DNA of 64,000 bases from Burkholderia pyrrocinia (GCF_003330765.1 NZ_CP024902.1:434001-498000), one strand, 5' to 3'; numbered from the stretch's first letter, positions 18,862-27,365 are shown. The notes: generated from the sequence alone by a model not told the origin. Translations and numbers: made by a program.

Positions 18862-20410
18862 GCAAAGTCTAATAAGAATAGTGCTGCGAGAAGGGAGTAT
18901 TCGTAGCCTCAAACCATGCGCGGTGGAATTTCGATATCCACTCACTGCTGTTTCCGGGAAAAATGGTTCTGGGAAGTCGACTATGCTTGCAATGGCGGCA
19001 TGTGCTTTCCATAACTTAAAATCCAGCCTGCCTGGCTTCCCAGGGAGGAAGCATGATTACTATACATTTTCGGATTTTTTTGTTCAATCAATCGACGAAC
19101 TGACGCCAGAGGGTGTCACAATTGCGTATTCCATTCGTCATGATAAATGGAAGGAGGCTACTCATTTGCCAGGCGGAATTGGATTGGGGCGCCAAGTCCG
19201 GCAAAAAAAGAAAGGCGGAAAATGGACGGAGTATAATCGTCGCGTCCATCGAGAGGTAATGTTTTTTGGCATTAACCGCGTGGTCCCCCATTCGGAGCGC
19301 AGCGGTGCAGTGGGGCATCGGGCGACGTTTCGAGTCATTGAGCGCGGTGGATGGGAGGATGAGGTAAGGGCAGCCGTCGGGAAAATCCTCGGGGTTTCCT
19401 ACGACGATTTTCAATTGAAGCGCGCCTTGAAGCATCGTCTGCCGGTGGTTCGGCGTCGGATGGGGACGTATTCCGGTTTCAATATGGGGGCAGGTGAGAA
19501 TGCGCTCTTTGACCTGTTGTCCTATTTATATGCTTGTCCGGGAAGTCCGCTTGTCCTCATCGACGAATTGGAGCTTGGTTTGCACGAGCAAGCACAAAAG
19601 CGCCTCATTGAACACTTAAAGCAGCTTTGCTTTGATAGAAAGATGCAAATTATTTGCACAACGCATTCGCCAACAATTCTTGATGCTTTGCCGCCAGAGG
19701 GCAGATTATACGTCGAGAGCAATGAGAATCAGACGGTCGTCATTCCGGCTATCTCAGCTCTTTTCGCAGCCGGAAAATTGAGTGGCGTGAATGGCCTCGA
19801 GCTGGACATTTTTGTCGAGGATGACGTAGCTGCAGCATTGGTGACGGCAGCGCTACCGGTGTCGGCGCGAAAGCGCGTGACGATACGTCCCATCGGCTCG
19901 GCAGGTGCCGTGGTGCGTCAAATGGCAGCGCGCTACAAAGAAGGGCGGACATCAAACGTACTGGCAATTCTGGACGGAGACCAATCCAAGCGCTTGGCGG
20001 CGCACGCAAAGGTATTTGCGAATGCGCTGGAGGCAGTCACAGATGTTGATACGGCTAAGGAATGGTTCGAAAGCAGCCTCTTTTTCCTTCCCGGGGATAC
20101 GTGGCCTGAGCGATGGATGGTCGAACAACTACTAACTGACGTCGGGCTGAGTACCATTTGTAGTGAGTTCGGCACTGATATCCATACGACTCGGGAAGAG
20201 TTGGAGTCGTCTCTGCGTGCAGAGAAGCATGGCGAGCTCTTCTGCCTAGCAGATAGCTTCGCGCTGGACGAGAACAGTTGTCGAGATGCTTGCGCGCGTC
20301 TGGTGGCTCGTGTTTATGGAGCCGAGTTGTCGGCCACGATGGCTGGGGTATTTGCCCACCTCGGCCATAGCACCGTCGAACCTGCCGCGCGACTGGGCGC
20401 AGGCACGTAG
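18797..20410 (+). CDS. OLD-like AAA ATPase with C-terminal TOPRIM-like part
   Basis: 537 residues from the ATG at 18797. Walker A GKNGSGKS is at 54-61, the signature MGAGENALF at 230-238, Walker B PLVLIDEL at 251-258 followed by ELGLHE, and a TTHSPT switch after that. The C-terminal part has DIFVEDDV and LAILDGDQ, spaced like the acidic TOPRIM residues of OLD-type nucleases. Such proteins act as stand-alone or partnered phage-defence ATPase-nucleases. The first ~25 residues are doubtful: the neighbouring frame looks more protein-like there, so the gene may be frameshifted or start internally. It lies between the type III system and the end of the island. Confidence 0.7.
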   Translation: MSYKYSRLDVRNREWFTTDNSRQSLIRIVLREGSIRSLKPCAVEFRYPLTAVSGKNGSGKSTMLAMAACAFHNLKSSLPGFPGRKHDYYTFSDFFVQSIDELTPEGVTIAYSIRHDKWKEATHLPGGIGLGRQVRQKKKGGKWTEYNRRVHREVMFFGINRVVPHSERSGAVGHRATFRVIERGGWEDEVRAAVGKILGVSYDDFQLKRALKHRLPVVRRRMGTYSGFNMGAGENALFDLLSYLYACPGSPLVLIDELELGLHEQAQKRLIEHLKQLCFDRKMQIICTTHSPTILDALPPEGRLYVESNENQTVVIPAISALFAAGKLSGVNGLELDIFVEDDVAAALVTAALPVSARKRVTIRPIGSAGAVVRQMAARYKEGRTSNVLAILDGDQSKRLAAHAKVFANALEAVTDVDTAKEWFESSLFFLPGDTWPERWMVEQLLTDVGLSTICSEFGTDIHTTREELESSLRAEKHGELFCLADSFALDENSCRDACARLVARVYGAELSATMAGVFAHLGHSTVEPAARLGAGT

Positions 20411-20482
20411 TGGGCAGTTGCGTGACGACGCGGCGATTGACGTGGTTTCCATCTGGGTGCCCGAAGTTTAAAACAATTGCGC

Positions 20483-20488
20483 TATAAT
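20483..20488 (+). promoter_or_regulatory. Candidate -10 box (TATAAT) for the intron-bearing tRNA-Thr
   Basis: A perfect TATAAT sits 10 bases before the mature tRNA 5' end. The -35 region is not obvious. Position and context fit a tRNA promoter. Confidence 0.5.
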
Positions 20489-20498
20489 GTGAGATTGT

Positions 20499-20783
20499 GC
20501 CGCGTTAGCTCAGTTGGTAGAGCAACCGCCTTGAAGATACGAGTGCCTCATCGGAAACGATGGGAGTAGAACCCCTCAAACTCGGGGAAAGCTAAGGCCC
20601 GTCAGGGCTATGCCAATCCCGAGCCAAGCTTGCCGTCGGCAAGAAGGTGTAGAGACTAGACGGGGGGAGCCTAAAGCGTCAGCCATGGCTAAGGGATAGT
20701 CCAGACCACAAACATTTGGCGGCGAAAGCCGTAGTGGTAAGGTAAGCGGTAGGTCGTCTGTTCGAGTCAGACACGCGGCACCA
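20499..20783 (+). tRNA. tRNA-Thr(UGU) interrupted by a group I intron
   Basis: The exons are 20499-20532 and 20742-20783 (34 + 42 = 76 nt). Joined, they fold as a complete cloverleaf: acceptor GCCGCGT pairs fully with ACGCGGC, the anticodon stem ACCGC pairs with GCGGT around the loop CTTGTAA (anticodon TGT), the T-stem GTCTG pairs with CAGAC around TTCGAGT, and CCA is encoded. The intron follows the first anticodon base. The gene lies just inside the island end. Its body differs from the resident tRNA-Thr(UGU) remnant 100 bases away, so it is not a simple duplicate of it. The TGT anticodon identity depends on the splice sites proposed here. Confidence 0.88.
20533..20741 (+). ncRNA. Group I intron (IC3-like) in the tRNA-Thr anticodon loop
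   Basis: 209 nt with no open frame, so it depends on RNA catalysis alone. The layout and conserved core match the small Azoarcus tRNA-Ile intron: a P1 helix pairing the exon end CUU with intron GAG near 20541, with a U.G wobble at the 5' splice site; a P2 hairpin CTCATCG-GAAA-CGATGGG; the CTCAAACTCGGGGAAAGCTAAG segment in two parts (P3/P4 region); GAGCCAAGCTT; the near-invariant GGTGTAGAGACTAGACGG core (P3/P7); a late hairpin GGCGGCGAAAGCC; and a terminal G at 20741. Removal restores a perfect tRNA. Splice sites are inferred by pairing. Confidence 0.88.
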
Positions 20784-20891
20784 AGTTTTACGCGGCAAAC
20801 GCAACACCTGCATGAACGCAAGGCAACACCGCAGCGGGAGAACCTTTGATGGACAGGGGTTCGAAGCGCAACACCCTTTGGGTGCACATTC

Positions 20892-20939
20892 TGATTTGTA
20901 ATCATCAGGTGGCGGGTTCGAGTCCTGCAGCCGGCACCA
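20892..20939 (+). other. Attachment-site scar: 3' part of a resident tRNA-Thr(UGU) gene
   Basis: The segment reads as a tRNA from the 3' end of the anticodon 5' strand: loop TTTGTAA (anticodon TGT), stem TCATC, T-arm GCGGG-TTCGAGT-CCTGC, acceptor AGCCGGC and CCA. The sequence upstream does not complete the anticodon stem (TCTGA instead of the required GATGA) and has no D-arm or 5' acceptor. This is what remains at the distal end when an element integrates in a tRNA gene and rebuilds the intact gene at its other end. Orientation implies the island lies to the left and the intact gene is left of the window. Confidence 0.82.
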
Positions 20940-20948
20940 TATTGAACG

Positions 20949-20979
20949 AAGGGCTAGGAGATTATGTCTCCTAGCCCTT
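20949..20979 (+). terminator. Hairpin terminator after the tRNA-Thr remnant
   Basis: A 13-bp perfect stem (20949-20961 with 20967-20979) and a 5-base loop, ending in TTT. It is placed directly after the tRNA 3' end, as the native tRNA terminator would be, which supports the view that sequence to the right is the original chromosome. Confidence 0.75.
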
Positions 20980-21125
20980 TGTCATTTGTGGCGTGGCGGC
21001 CGTGTACCCGGAAGACTACTTTGCGGCCTCGAGGCGTACCACGACACGGTTCCTCCCGGGCAGTGCGGATACACGCAATCGGTTGACCTTGGGTGATATC
21101 GGAACGCAACTCGCGACGCAGTCAA

Positions 21126-21395
21126 TCAGCCCGTCAGCGACATCCCCGGCAGTTCGTACTGGTATCCGATTTGCCGGAAGGGTTCCTTCACACGCCCCCT
21201 GACAAGAGGGTCTCCGTAATCCGGCCTGATGGAAATCTGTCTGTTGACGTGATTGATCGAGAGGTACACGTGCCCGCCGGGTTCGAATCCGAACAGCTCA
21301 GAGTGCGCATCGATCACGTCCATCCACGGCAAGCAAGGTCGATTGGTCTCCATGACCGGATCGGGTGAGCTTCGAAGTGGCAACCGAAGAAGCAC
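21126..21395 (-). CDS. SymE-like small protein (tentative)
   Basis: Up to 89 residues; the family-like part begins at an internal Met (METNRPC, 21353). The pattern RPCLPWMDV, GFEPGGHVYLS, ISIRPD resembles SymE, an SOS-associated toxin with an AbrB-like fold often found near T6SS and Rhs loci. The usual RWL segment between the Pro-Trp and GFxPG is altered, so it may be divergent or decaying. No good ribosome binding site was found. It stands alone just outside the island boundary. Confidence 0.4.
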   Translation of the reverse strand: MLLRLPLRSSPDPVMETNRPCLPWMDVIDAHSELFGFEPGGHVYLSINHVNRQISIRPDYGDPLVRGRVKEPFRQIGYQYELPGMSLTG

Positions 21396-21582
21396 ATTGA
21401 TTCCGGCAGGATCTCTAACAATCTCTCCGGGAATTATCGAAGAGGAGAATCAAGGCTCGGTAGTCTTCAATATCGAACGCTTCACTCGCTCAGGGAGCAA
21501 ATTGGCCATTCGGTATAGAAGTGTCGATAAAACGCCGCACTGGGCGGCGTGATGAATCAAGGGATGAACGGAGTCGCTATGC

Positions 21583-22187
21583 TTACGTCCCCACACCGAT
21601 TCGCATCACATGCGCAGCGCGCAACGCATCGCCGAACATCTTCCCCATCGCCGTGCCGCATTTCTTCGCGAGACTGTCCGAATCGAGACACGTCTCCCCA
21701 TCGGCGCGCGCCTTATAGATCGGCTTGATCGTGTAGCGGGTACCGGCAGGCTTGTCGCTGGTTGCCGGAACGGGCGCCGTCGTCACGTTCGATACCTCCA
21801 TCTGCCACGTCGCGCTGATGGGTGTACCGTAACGCAGCATGTCGGACTCCGTGAACAGGCGGATCGTGTGACTCGGCCGCATGGCTCGCAGCGCCGACGG
21901 TACCGGATTCACGAACTTCATGATGTCCAGTTCGACGACTTTTGTCGGCACACCAGCCAGTGCCTCCTGGATGCCTTCGCCCAGGCCGGCGAGATACGCG
22001 CGACCTTCGCTGCGAATGCCGGCGCGTCGAACATTTTCCCGTCCACCACGATCAGGATCGCGTCCGCTTTTACTGGCGCGATGCCCGCGGTGTTCTCGCC
22101 GATGAGATTCGGGGTGGCGACGCAGCCGCTCACGAGCGCTGCAACCACGCATGTTGCGATTCCACTCAGTGTTTTCATTGGTTTCAT
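21583..22187 (-). pseudogene. Frameshifted lipoprotein gene of unknown function
   Basis: The N-terminal part (ATG at 22187, or MKTLSG at 22178) encodes a lipoprotein signal ending in LVSGC, then IGENTAGIAPVKADAILIVVDGK in two short segments. About residue 60 the reading must shift to another frame, where RAYLAGLGEGIQEAL and the rest of a coherent protein follow, ending at MRIGVGT and TGA at 21583. The two halves meet near 22000-22020. A single-base indel explains it: a true mutation or a sequencing error cannot be told apart here. The intact protein would be an outer-membrane lipoprotein of about 200 residues; no family recognised. Confidence 0.6.
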
Positions 22188-22694
22188 GGCGGGTCTGTCG
22201 GGGAACGTCGTGTCGGCTCGATGTAATGCGACCAAGCGCAACGTGTTCGCGCGATTGTGTTGGATGCGGCGCGGTTTGCCAACGCGGCGTCCAATATCTG
22301 TCAGAACGTAATCCGCGTGCACTGGCCGCAAGCGAATGTCGTCACATCTGCCTGAGCATCCATGTATCCGCAAGAAAGTCAGGCAGTGTCTCGTGCGGTC
22401 CCTTATACGAATACGCAACAGCGCGATCGGCACATATGTCACGCGCCGTTGCGCCCCCGTTTTGCTGTCACGGACACGTCACGATATGTCCATAAGGTGG
22501 GAAGTTCCCCGTTGCGGCGGCATCGCCGGATCCGGGACGTGCGCAACCCGCTCGCGACGACGTGCCCGCGTCGCAGGCGGGGCAACCGGGATCTCGCTCC
22601 CGCCGCGGCAGCGGTCATGCATCGCGCCATTTCATTCGAAAACACGATCGACGCCGATTTGAACCGGATCGCGGACGATCAGGAGACACGGACC

Positions 22695-22898
22695 ATGCTG
22701 AGCCCGCATGAATTCTCGATGCTGCTGCGCATTGCGCGCGCGCCGGACAGCGTCGATCAATCGAATCAGGCCTTCGCGGTGCTGGTCGAGAAGCGGCTGG
22801 TCGACGATACGCAGGTGCGCATGAACGCGGTGGCCGCGCGTCCCGCGTTGACGCCGATCGGCCAGATGCTGCTTGCGCGCTTCGACGAAGCGGCTTGA
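22695..22898 (+). CDS. Small conserved hypothetical protein
   Basis: 67 residues from the ATG at 22695 (GGAG 10 bases upstream). MLSPHEFSMLL at the start and LTPIGQMLL near the end resemble short helical proteins common in Burkholderia with the form MLSPHEFATLM...; they look like a truncated winged-helix, but no function is known to me. The same frame is open well upstream, yet that part is Arg/Pro-rich and unlikely to be translated. Convergent with the solute-binding protein gene. Confidence 0.6.
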   Translation: MLSPHEFSMLLRIARAPDSVDQSNQAFAVLVEKRLVDDTQVRMNAVAARPALTPIGQMLLARFDEAA

Positions 22899-22957
22899 GG
22901 GAAAGCGTCACGCCTTCATCGAGGCGAAGGGCGTGACGCGTTGAAACGCCGGGCCGC

Positions 22958-23758
22958 TTACTGCGCGACCGGCACCGTCACGTCGCTGCCGAACCAGTGC
23001 ATCGAGATCTTCTTCAGCGTGCCGTCCTTGCGCAGCGAATCCAGCGCGTCGTTGACCGCCTTCTCGAACTTCGGATTGCCCTTGCGGAACGGGATCGCCA
23101 TTTCCTGCTTGCCGCCGTTCAGCACCGCGCCCGCGCGCAGTGGCAGGTTCGACGTCTTGATCATGTACGGCAGCATCAGGCGATCGTCGAGCGTCGCCTC
23201 GATCCGGCCCGCGGCGAGGTCGCGCAGTTTCTCCGGCGCGCCCGGATACGTCTGCACCTCGATGCCCGGCACGGTGCGCGCCATCTGGTCATAGTTGGTG
23301 CCGAGCGTCACGCCGAGCTTCTTGCCCTTGAAATCGTCGAGCGACTTGAAGTTGCGCGTGTCGTCCTTGCGCTGGATCAGTTGCGCGGCCGAGTACGTGT
23401 ACGGCTGGCTGAAGTCGAGCACTTCCTTGCGCTGCGGCGTGATCGTGACCTGGTTGACGATCACGTCGAACTTGCCGGCCTGCAGGCCCGCGATGATGCC
23501 GCTCCATTCGGTCGGGATGAACTGCGTTTTCACGCCGAGCTTGCCGGCGACCGCGTTCGCGACGTCGACGTCGAAACCTTCGAGCTGGCCCGACGTGCCG
23601 CGCGAGTTGAACGGCGGATACGTGCCTTCGAGGCCGACGCGCAGCACGCCGGCCTTCTTCACCGAATCGAGCAGGTCGTCCGCGTGCGCGGCGACGGCCG
23701 TGAAGCCGAGGGCCGACGCGAGCAGCAGGCCCGACAGCAGGAACTTCGAACGTTTCAT
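22958..23758 (-). CDS. Amino-acid (cystine-type) ABC transporter solute-binding protein
   Basis: 266 residues with a signal peptide cleaved after AVAAHA (about residue 26). Family 3 solute-binding protein: GLEGTYPPF, GFDVDVA, NQVTITPQR, DFSQPYTYS, LGTNYDQ and the C-terminal HWFGSDVT closely follow FliY/TcyJ, the periplasmic cystine-binding protein. It would deliver its ligand to an inner-membrane permease, but no permease or ATPase gene lies next to it here, so it works with proteins encoded elsewhere. GGAG is 7 bases before the ATG. Confidence 0.88.
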   Translation of the reverse strand: MKRSKFLLSGLLLASALGFTAVAAHADDLLDSVKKAGVLRVGLEGTYPPFNSRGTSGQLEGFDVDVANAVAGKLGVKTQFIPTEWSGIIAGLQAGKFDVIVNQVTITPQRKEVLDFSQPYTYSAAQLIQRKDDTRNFKSLDDFKGKKLGVTLGTNYDQMARTVPGIEVQTYPGAPEKLRDLAAGRIEATLDDRLMLPYMIKTSNLPLRAGAVLNGGKQEMAIPFRKGNPKFEKAVNDALDSLRKDGTLKKISMHWFGSDVTVPVAQ

Positions 23759-24000
23759 CGCAGATCTCCAGTGTTCAGTGTTCAGCGTTGTGTGGTGAGC
23801 GCCGGGCGGGCCCGGCGAGGCCGGAATGCGGGCACGTAGACACTACTCGCAACCGGGCCGCGCTGGTAGCCGAATTGGCCCTGATTGCAATTGATTTCGT
23901 CGGGCGGCGGGGCGGACGATTGCCGGTCGCGCCGGGATGGAGCGCCCGGTTGGCGGCGAGAAATCGGCCTGCCGATCCCGCACGGATATTTTCCGTTCGC

Positions 24001-24038
24001 ACCCGAAATGCTCTTTTAAATCAGGTCATATTTCGGGT
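24001..24038. promoter_or_regulatory. Inverted repeat in the AT-rich leader of the Rhs-locus vgrG
   Basis: ACCCGAAAT at 24001-24009 is matched by its perfect reverse complement ATTTCGGGT at 24030-24038, with an AT-rich spacer. The repeat lies ~90-130 bases before vgrG in the only AT-rich patch of a 370-base gap (23759-24128), which otherwise holds no gene. It may be an operator or a loop in the leader RNA. Confidence 0.35.
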
Positions 24039-24128
24039 TCGTGCCGTAATTTGTCTGTAAAATCGCGCGAGCGGAATTCAATGCCGGCGCCATCCGAGGG
24101 CGCGTCAAAAGAAGAAAAGGCCGTTGTC

Positions 24129-27100
24129 ATGAACATGCAGAACACTGTAGCCGCATTGCGCGGCGGGTTGCTTCAGCAGGACCGGTTGCTGAAGCTCGAT
24201 ACGCCGCTGGGGGCCAATGTCCTGACCGTGCAGCGCGCGGTCGGCCGGTCGCGCATCGGGCGGGCGTACGAATTCACGCTCGACGTGCTGTCGACCGATA
24301 GCGATCTGGAGCTTAAAAAGCTGATCGCGCAGCCCGTCACGTTGTGGATTCAGCAGGGCGATCGCAGCTATCGGCCGATCAACGGGTACGTGCATACCGC
24401 GCGCCGGCTGGGCGCCGACGGCGGGCTCACGACCTATCAGCTCACGCTCGCCGATTTCACCCATTTCCTGAAGTTCCGTCGCGATCAGCGGCTCTGGAAT
24501 GACACGACCGTCGACCAGATCATCTCCGACGTGCTGAACAAGCATCCGCAGGCGCAGGGCCATTTCCGCTTCGCGCTGTCGAAGCCGCTGCCGAGCCGCT
24601 CGTACACGCGCCAGCACGACACCGACTGGCATTTCGTGCATCGGCTGATGGAGAACGAGGGGCTCTACTGCGCATGGCAGCAGGCCGACGATGGCAAATC
24701 GCACACGCTCGTCATCACCGACAACCTGCAGGCGTTCGCGCCGCTGTCGCCGGAGGCCGTGCGCTTCTATCACGGCGGCGCGGCAAGCGAGGCCGACGCG
24801 TTCACGCAATGGTCGGGCTCGCGCACGCTGCAGAGCGTGACCCGCACAACTCGGACGTTCGACTACAAGAATCCGTCGCAGCCGTCGAACCCGAAAGGCA
24901 CGTCGCTGCCGACGATGGGCGGTCAGGGCGAGTTGCCCGACCAGCTCGAAGTCTACGAGTACACGGGTGCATACACGTATCTGGACCAGACGCGTGGTGA
25001 CCACCTGACGAAGGTGAAGATGGAGGAATGGGAGTCGCAGGCAAAGCGCTTCCACGGTGCGGGTGGCGTGCGTGCCATCGATGCCGGCCGGCGCTTCACG
25101 CTGTCGGATCATCCCGAACACGATCGCGATCCCGCCGATCAACGAGAGTTCGCCGCGATCGACGTGGCGTGGTGGATCGAGAACAACCTGCCCGTCGCGA
25201 GCGACAGCGCGGACTTCCCGTACAGCCTGCGCGAGGCGTTGACGCAGGCACAGGAAGGTTACGGCGCAGATCCCGCGTTTCGTGTGCCGCACGACGACGG
25301 GTCGGCCGGCTTCTATCTCGTCGAAGTCGAGGCGCAACGCGTGAACGTGCCGTATCGCAGCCCGTTCGAGCATCACAAACCCGAGATGCATCTCGAGACG
25401 GCGATCGTCGTCGGGCCGCAAGGTGAAGAGGTCTATACGGATGACCTCAACCGGATTCGCGTGCAGTTCGTGTGGGACCGACTCAATCCCGGCAATGAGA
25501 ATGCGTCGTGCTGGGTGCGCGTCGTGCAGTCGGATACCGGTGGCGGCTATGGCGGCGTGCACGTGCCGCGCATCGGCGAGGAAGTGCTGATCGACTATGT
25601 CGGCGGCGACTGCGACCGGCCGCTTGCGGTGGGGCGCGTGTACAACGGCGCAAACCAGCCGCAGTGGCATACCGACGGGATCCTGTCCGGGTATCGGTCG
25701 AAGGAGTATTCGGGCGGCGGCTACAACCAGCTCGTGATGGACGACGCGACCGGGCAGAACCGCGTGCAGCTGATGAGCAGCAGCGCGAACAGCCTGCTGC
25801 ATCTCGGCTACATCATCGACCACAACGCCAATTCGCGCGGATCGTATCTCGGCAGCGGGTTCGACTTGCGTTCGGATGCGTACGGTGCGGTGCGGGCGAG
25901 CCAGGGCCTGTACGTCACCACGCATCCGAAGTCGGCGAACAGCCAGCCGCTCGATGTGAAAGAGGCGCAACAGCAGCTCGTGACGGGCGAGAGCCTTGTC
26001 GAAGCGCTGTCGGGCGTAAGCGAGCAGCATCAGGCGGAAAGCCTGAAGGACGCGCACGACACGATGCGCGCGTTCACCGATGCGACGCAGGACAGTGCAT
26101 CGGGCAGCGCGTCCGGCGGACGCACGGCAGGCGGCGGGACCGGCAGCGCGAATGCATTCAAGGAACCCGTGATGCTGTTCGGTAGCCCGTCGGGGATCGG
26201 GATGTCGACGCAGCAGACGGTGCATGTGGTCGCGAACGATCACGTGAACGTCGCGAGCGGGCAAAGCGTCCATGTTGCGGCGGGCAAGTCGCTGATCGCG
26301 AGCATCGGGCAGAAGCTGAGCCTGTTCGTGCAGAACGCAGGGATGAAGCTGTTCGCGGGCAAGGGCAAGGTCGAGATCCAGGCGCAGTCGGACAACGTCG
26401 AGGTGACCGCGCAGAAGGCGGTGAAGATCGTGTCGGCGACGGACCGGATCGAGATCGCGGCCGATCAGGGGATTCTGCTGACGAGCGGCGGCGGGTATAT
26501 CCGCATTCAAGGCGGGAACATCGAGATTCATACGCCGGGTGCGGTGGATGTGAAGGGCGCGTCGCATACGTTCGCGGGGCCGGCGAGCATGGGGTATCCG
26601 TTGCCGAGTCCGAGGCCGGATCAGCCGGGGCAGTTGGAGCTGTTTCACAAGTACGTGAACGGCGAGGCGGTCAAGGGCGGGTTGTTCACGGTGAAGGACG
26701 TGAACGGTGCGGTGCTGAAGAAGGGCGCGCTCGACAACAGCGGCTATACGGTCGTGAGCGGCTTGCCGCCCGGTGCGGTGCGCGTCGAGTTCGGGAAGGA
26801 CCCGCGCGAGTCGGATCAGCCGGCGAACTATTTCAAGCAGGCGAAGTGGCCGGTGGAGCCGGTCACGCCCGCGCCCGAGGCCGCGCAAGCTGCGGCGACG
26901 GGGCAGCTTGCGAGCCAGTTGCAGGGGATGACGCCTGCTGCGTCGACCGCTGCGATGGGACTTGTGAGCGGCGGTGGCGCGGGCGCAGCGCTGGGCGGGT
27001 TGGCGAGTTCCGCGTTGCCGGCTGCGGCGAGTGCGCTCGGCGGGGCGGGTGTGGCGTCGGCGTTGCAGACGGCCTCGAGCCTGAGCGGTGCCGCGAAGCA

Positions 27101-27308
27101 GGTGGCCGGGATGGTGCAGGCTGCACGCCAGGGCGGGCTCGCGGCGCTGGCCGCGCCGGCTGCGAATGCGGCATCCGGGGCGCTGCAGAGTGCGTTGCCG
27201 GGTGTTGCCGGGATCGCCGGCAAGGGCGCGACGACTGTGGCATCGGCAGCCGGTGCGACCGGCATGAAGCTGCCGACGAGCGGGTTTGGCGGACCGCTGA
27301 AATCCTGA
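24129..27308 (+). CDS. vgrG: VgrG (TssI) spike protein of the Rhs locus, with Ala/Gly-rich C-terminal extension
   Basis: 1059 residues from the ATG at 24129 (MNMQNTVAALRGG); an ATG at 24081 would add 16 residues. Gp27/gp5 core motifs as in the other two copies (ALRGGLLQQDRLLKLDTP, SDTGGGYGGVHVPRIGEE, RVYNGANQP), then DUF2345 and a transthyretin-like segment (LFHKYVNGEAVKGG). Unlike the others it ends in a ~180-residue Ala/Gly/Ser-rich hydrophobic tail (for example LGGLASSALPAAASALGG), which looks like a flexible or membrane-active extension. The Rhs effector follows 57 bases later and is the probable cargo. Confidence 0.93.
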   Translation: MNMQNTVAALRGGLLQQDRLLKLDTPLGANVLTVQRAVGRSRIGRAYEFTLDVLSTDSDLELKKLIAQPVTLWIQQGDRSYRPINGYVHTARRLGADGGLTTYQLTLADFTHFLKFRRDQRLWNDTTVDQIISDVLNKHPQAQGHFRFALSKPLPSRSYTRQHDTDWHFVHRLMENEGLYCAWQQADDGKSHTLVITDNLQAFAPLSPEAVRFYHGGAASEADAFTQWSGSRTLQSVTRTTRTFDYKNPSQPSNPKGTSLPTMGGQGELPDQLEVYEYTGAYTYLDQTRGDHLTKVKMEEWESQAKRFHGAGGVRAIDAGRRFTLSDHPEHDRDPADQREFAAIDVAWWIENNLPVASDSADFPYSLREALTQAQEGYGADPAFRVPHDDGSAGFYLVEVEAQRVNVPYRSPFEHHKPEMHLETAIVVGPQGEEVYTDDLNRIRVQFVWDRLNPGNENASCWVRVVQSDTGGGYGGVHVPRIGEEVLIDYVGGDCDRPLAVGRVYNGANQPQWHTDGILSGYRSKEYSGGGYNQLVMDDATGQNRVQLMSSSANSLLHLGYIIDHNANSRGSYLGSGFDLRSDAYGAVRASQGLYVTTHPKSANSQPLDVKEAQQQLVTGESLVEALSGVSEQHQAESLKDAHDTMRAFTDATQDSASGSASGGRTAGGGTGSANAFKEPVMLFGSPSGIGMSTQQTVHVVANDHVNVASGQSVHVAAGKSLIASIGQKLSLFVQNAGMKLFAGKGKVEIQAQSDNVEVTAQKAVKIVSATDRIEIAADQGILLTSGGGYIRIQGGNIEIHTPGAVDVKGASHTFAGPASMGYPLPSPRPDQPGQLELFHKYVNGEAVKGGLFTVKDVNGAVLKKGALDNSGYTVVSGLPPGAVRVEFGKDPRESDQPANYFKQAKWPVEPVTPAPEAAQAAATGQLASQLQGMTPAASTAAMGLVSGGGAGAALGGLASSALPAAASALGGAGVASALQTASSLSGAAKQVAGMVQAARQGGLAALAAPAANAASGALQSALPGVAGIAGKGATTVASAAGATGMKLPTSGFGGPLKS

Positions 27309-27365
27309 GAGGGCGGCGCATCAGCCGTCAAGAACAACTAAATCGCGACTTGAACGAACAACGAT

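Noticed and set aside
24105..26888. 927-codon open frame antisense to the second vgrG
   Set aside because: Arg/His/Leu-rich translation without family motifs; it mirrors a clear VgrG and arises from high-GC codon bias.
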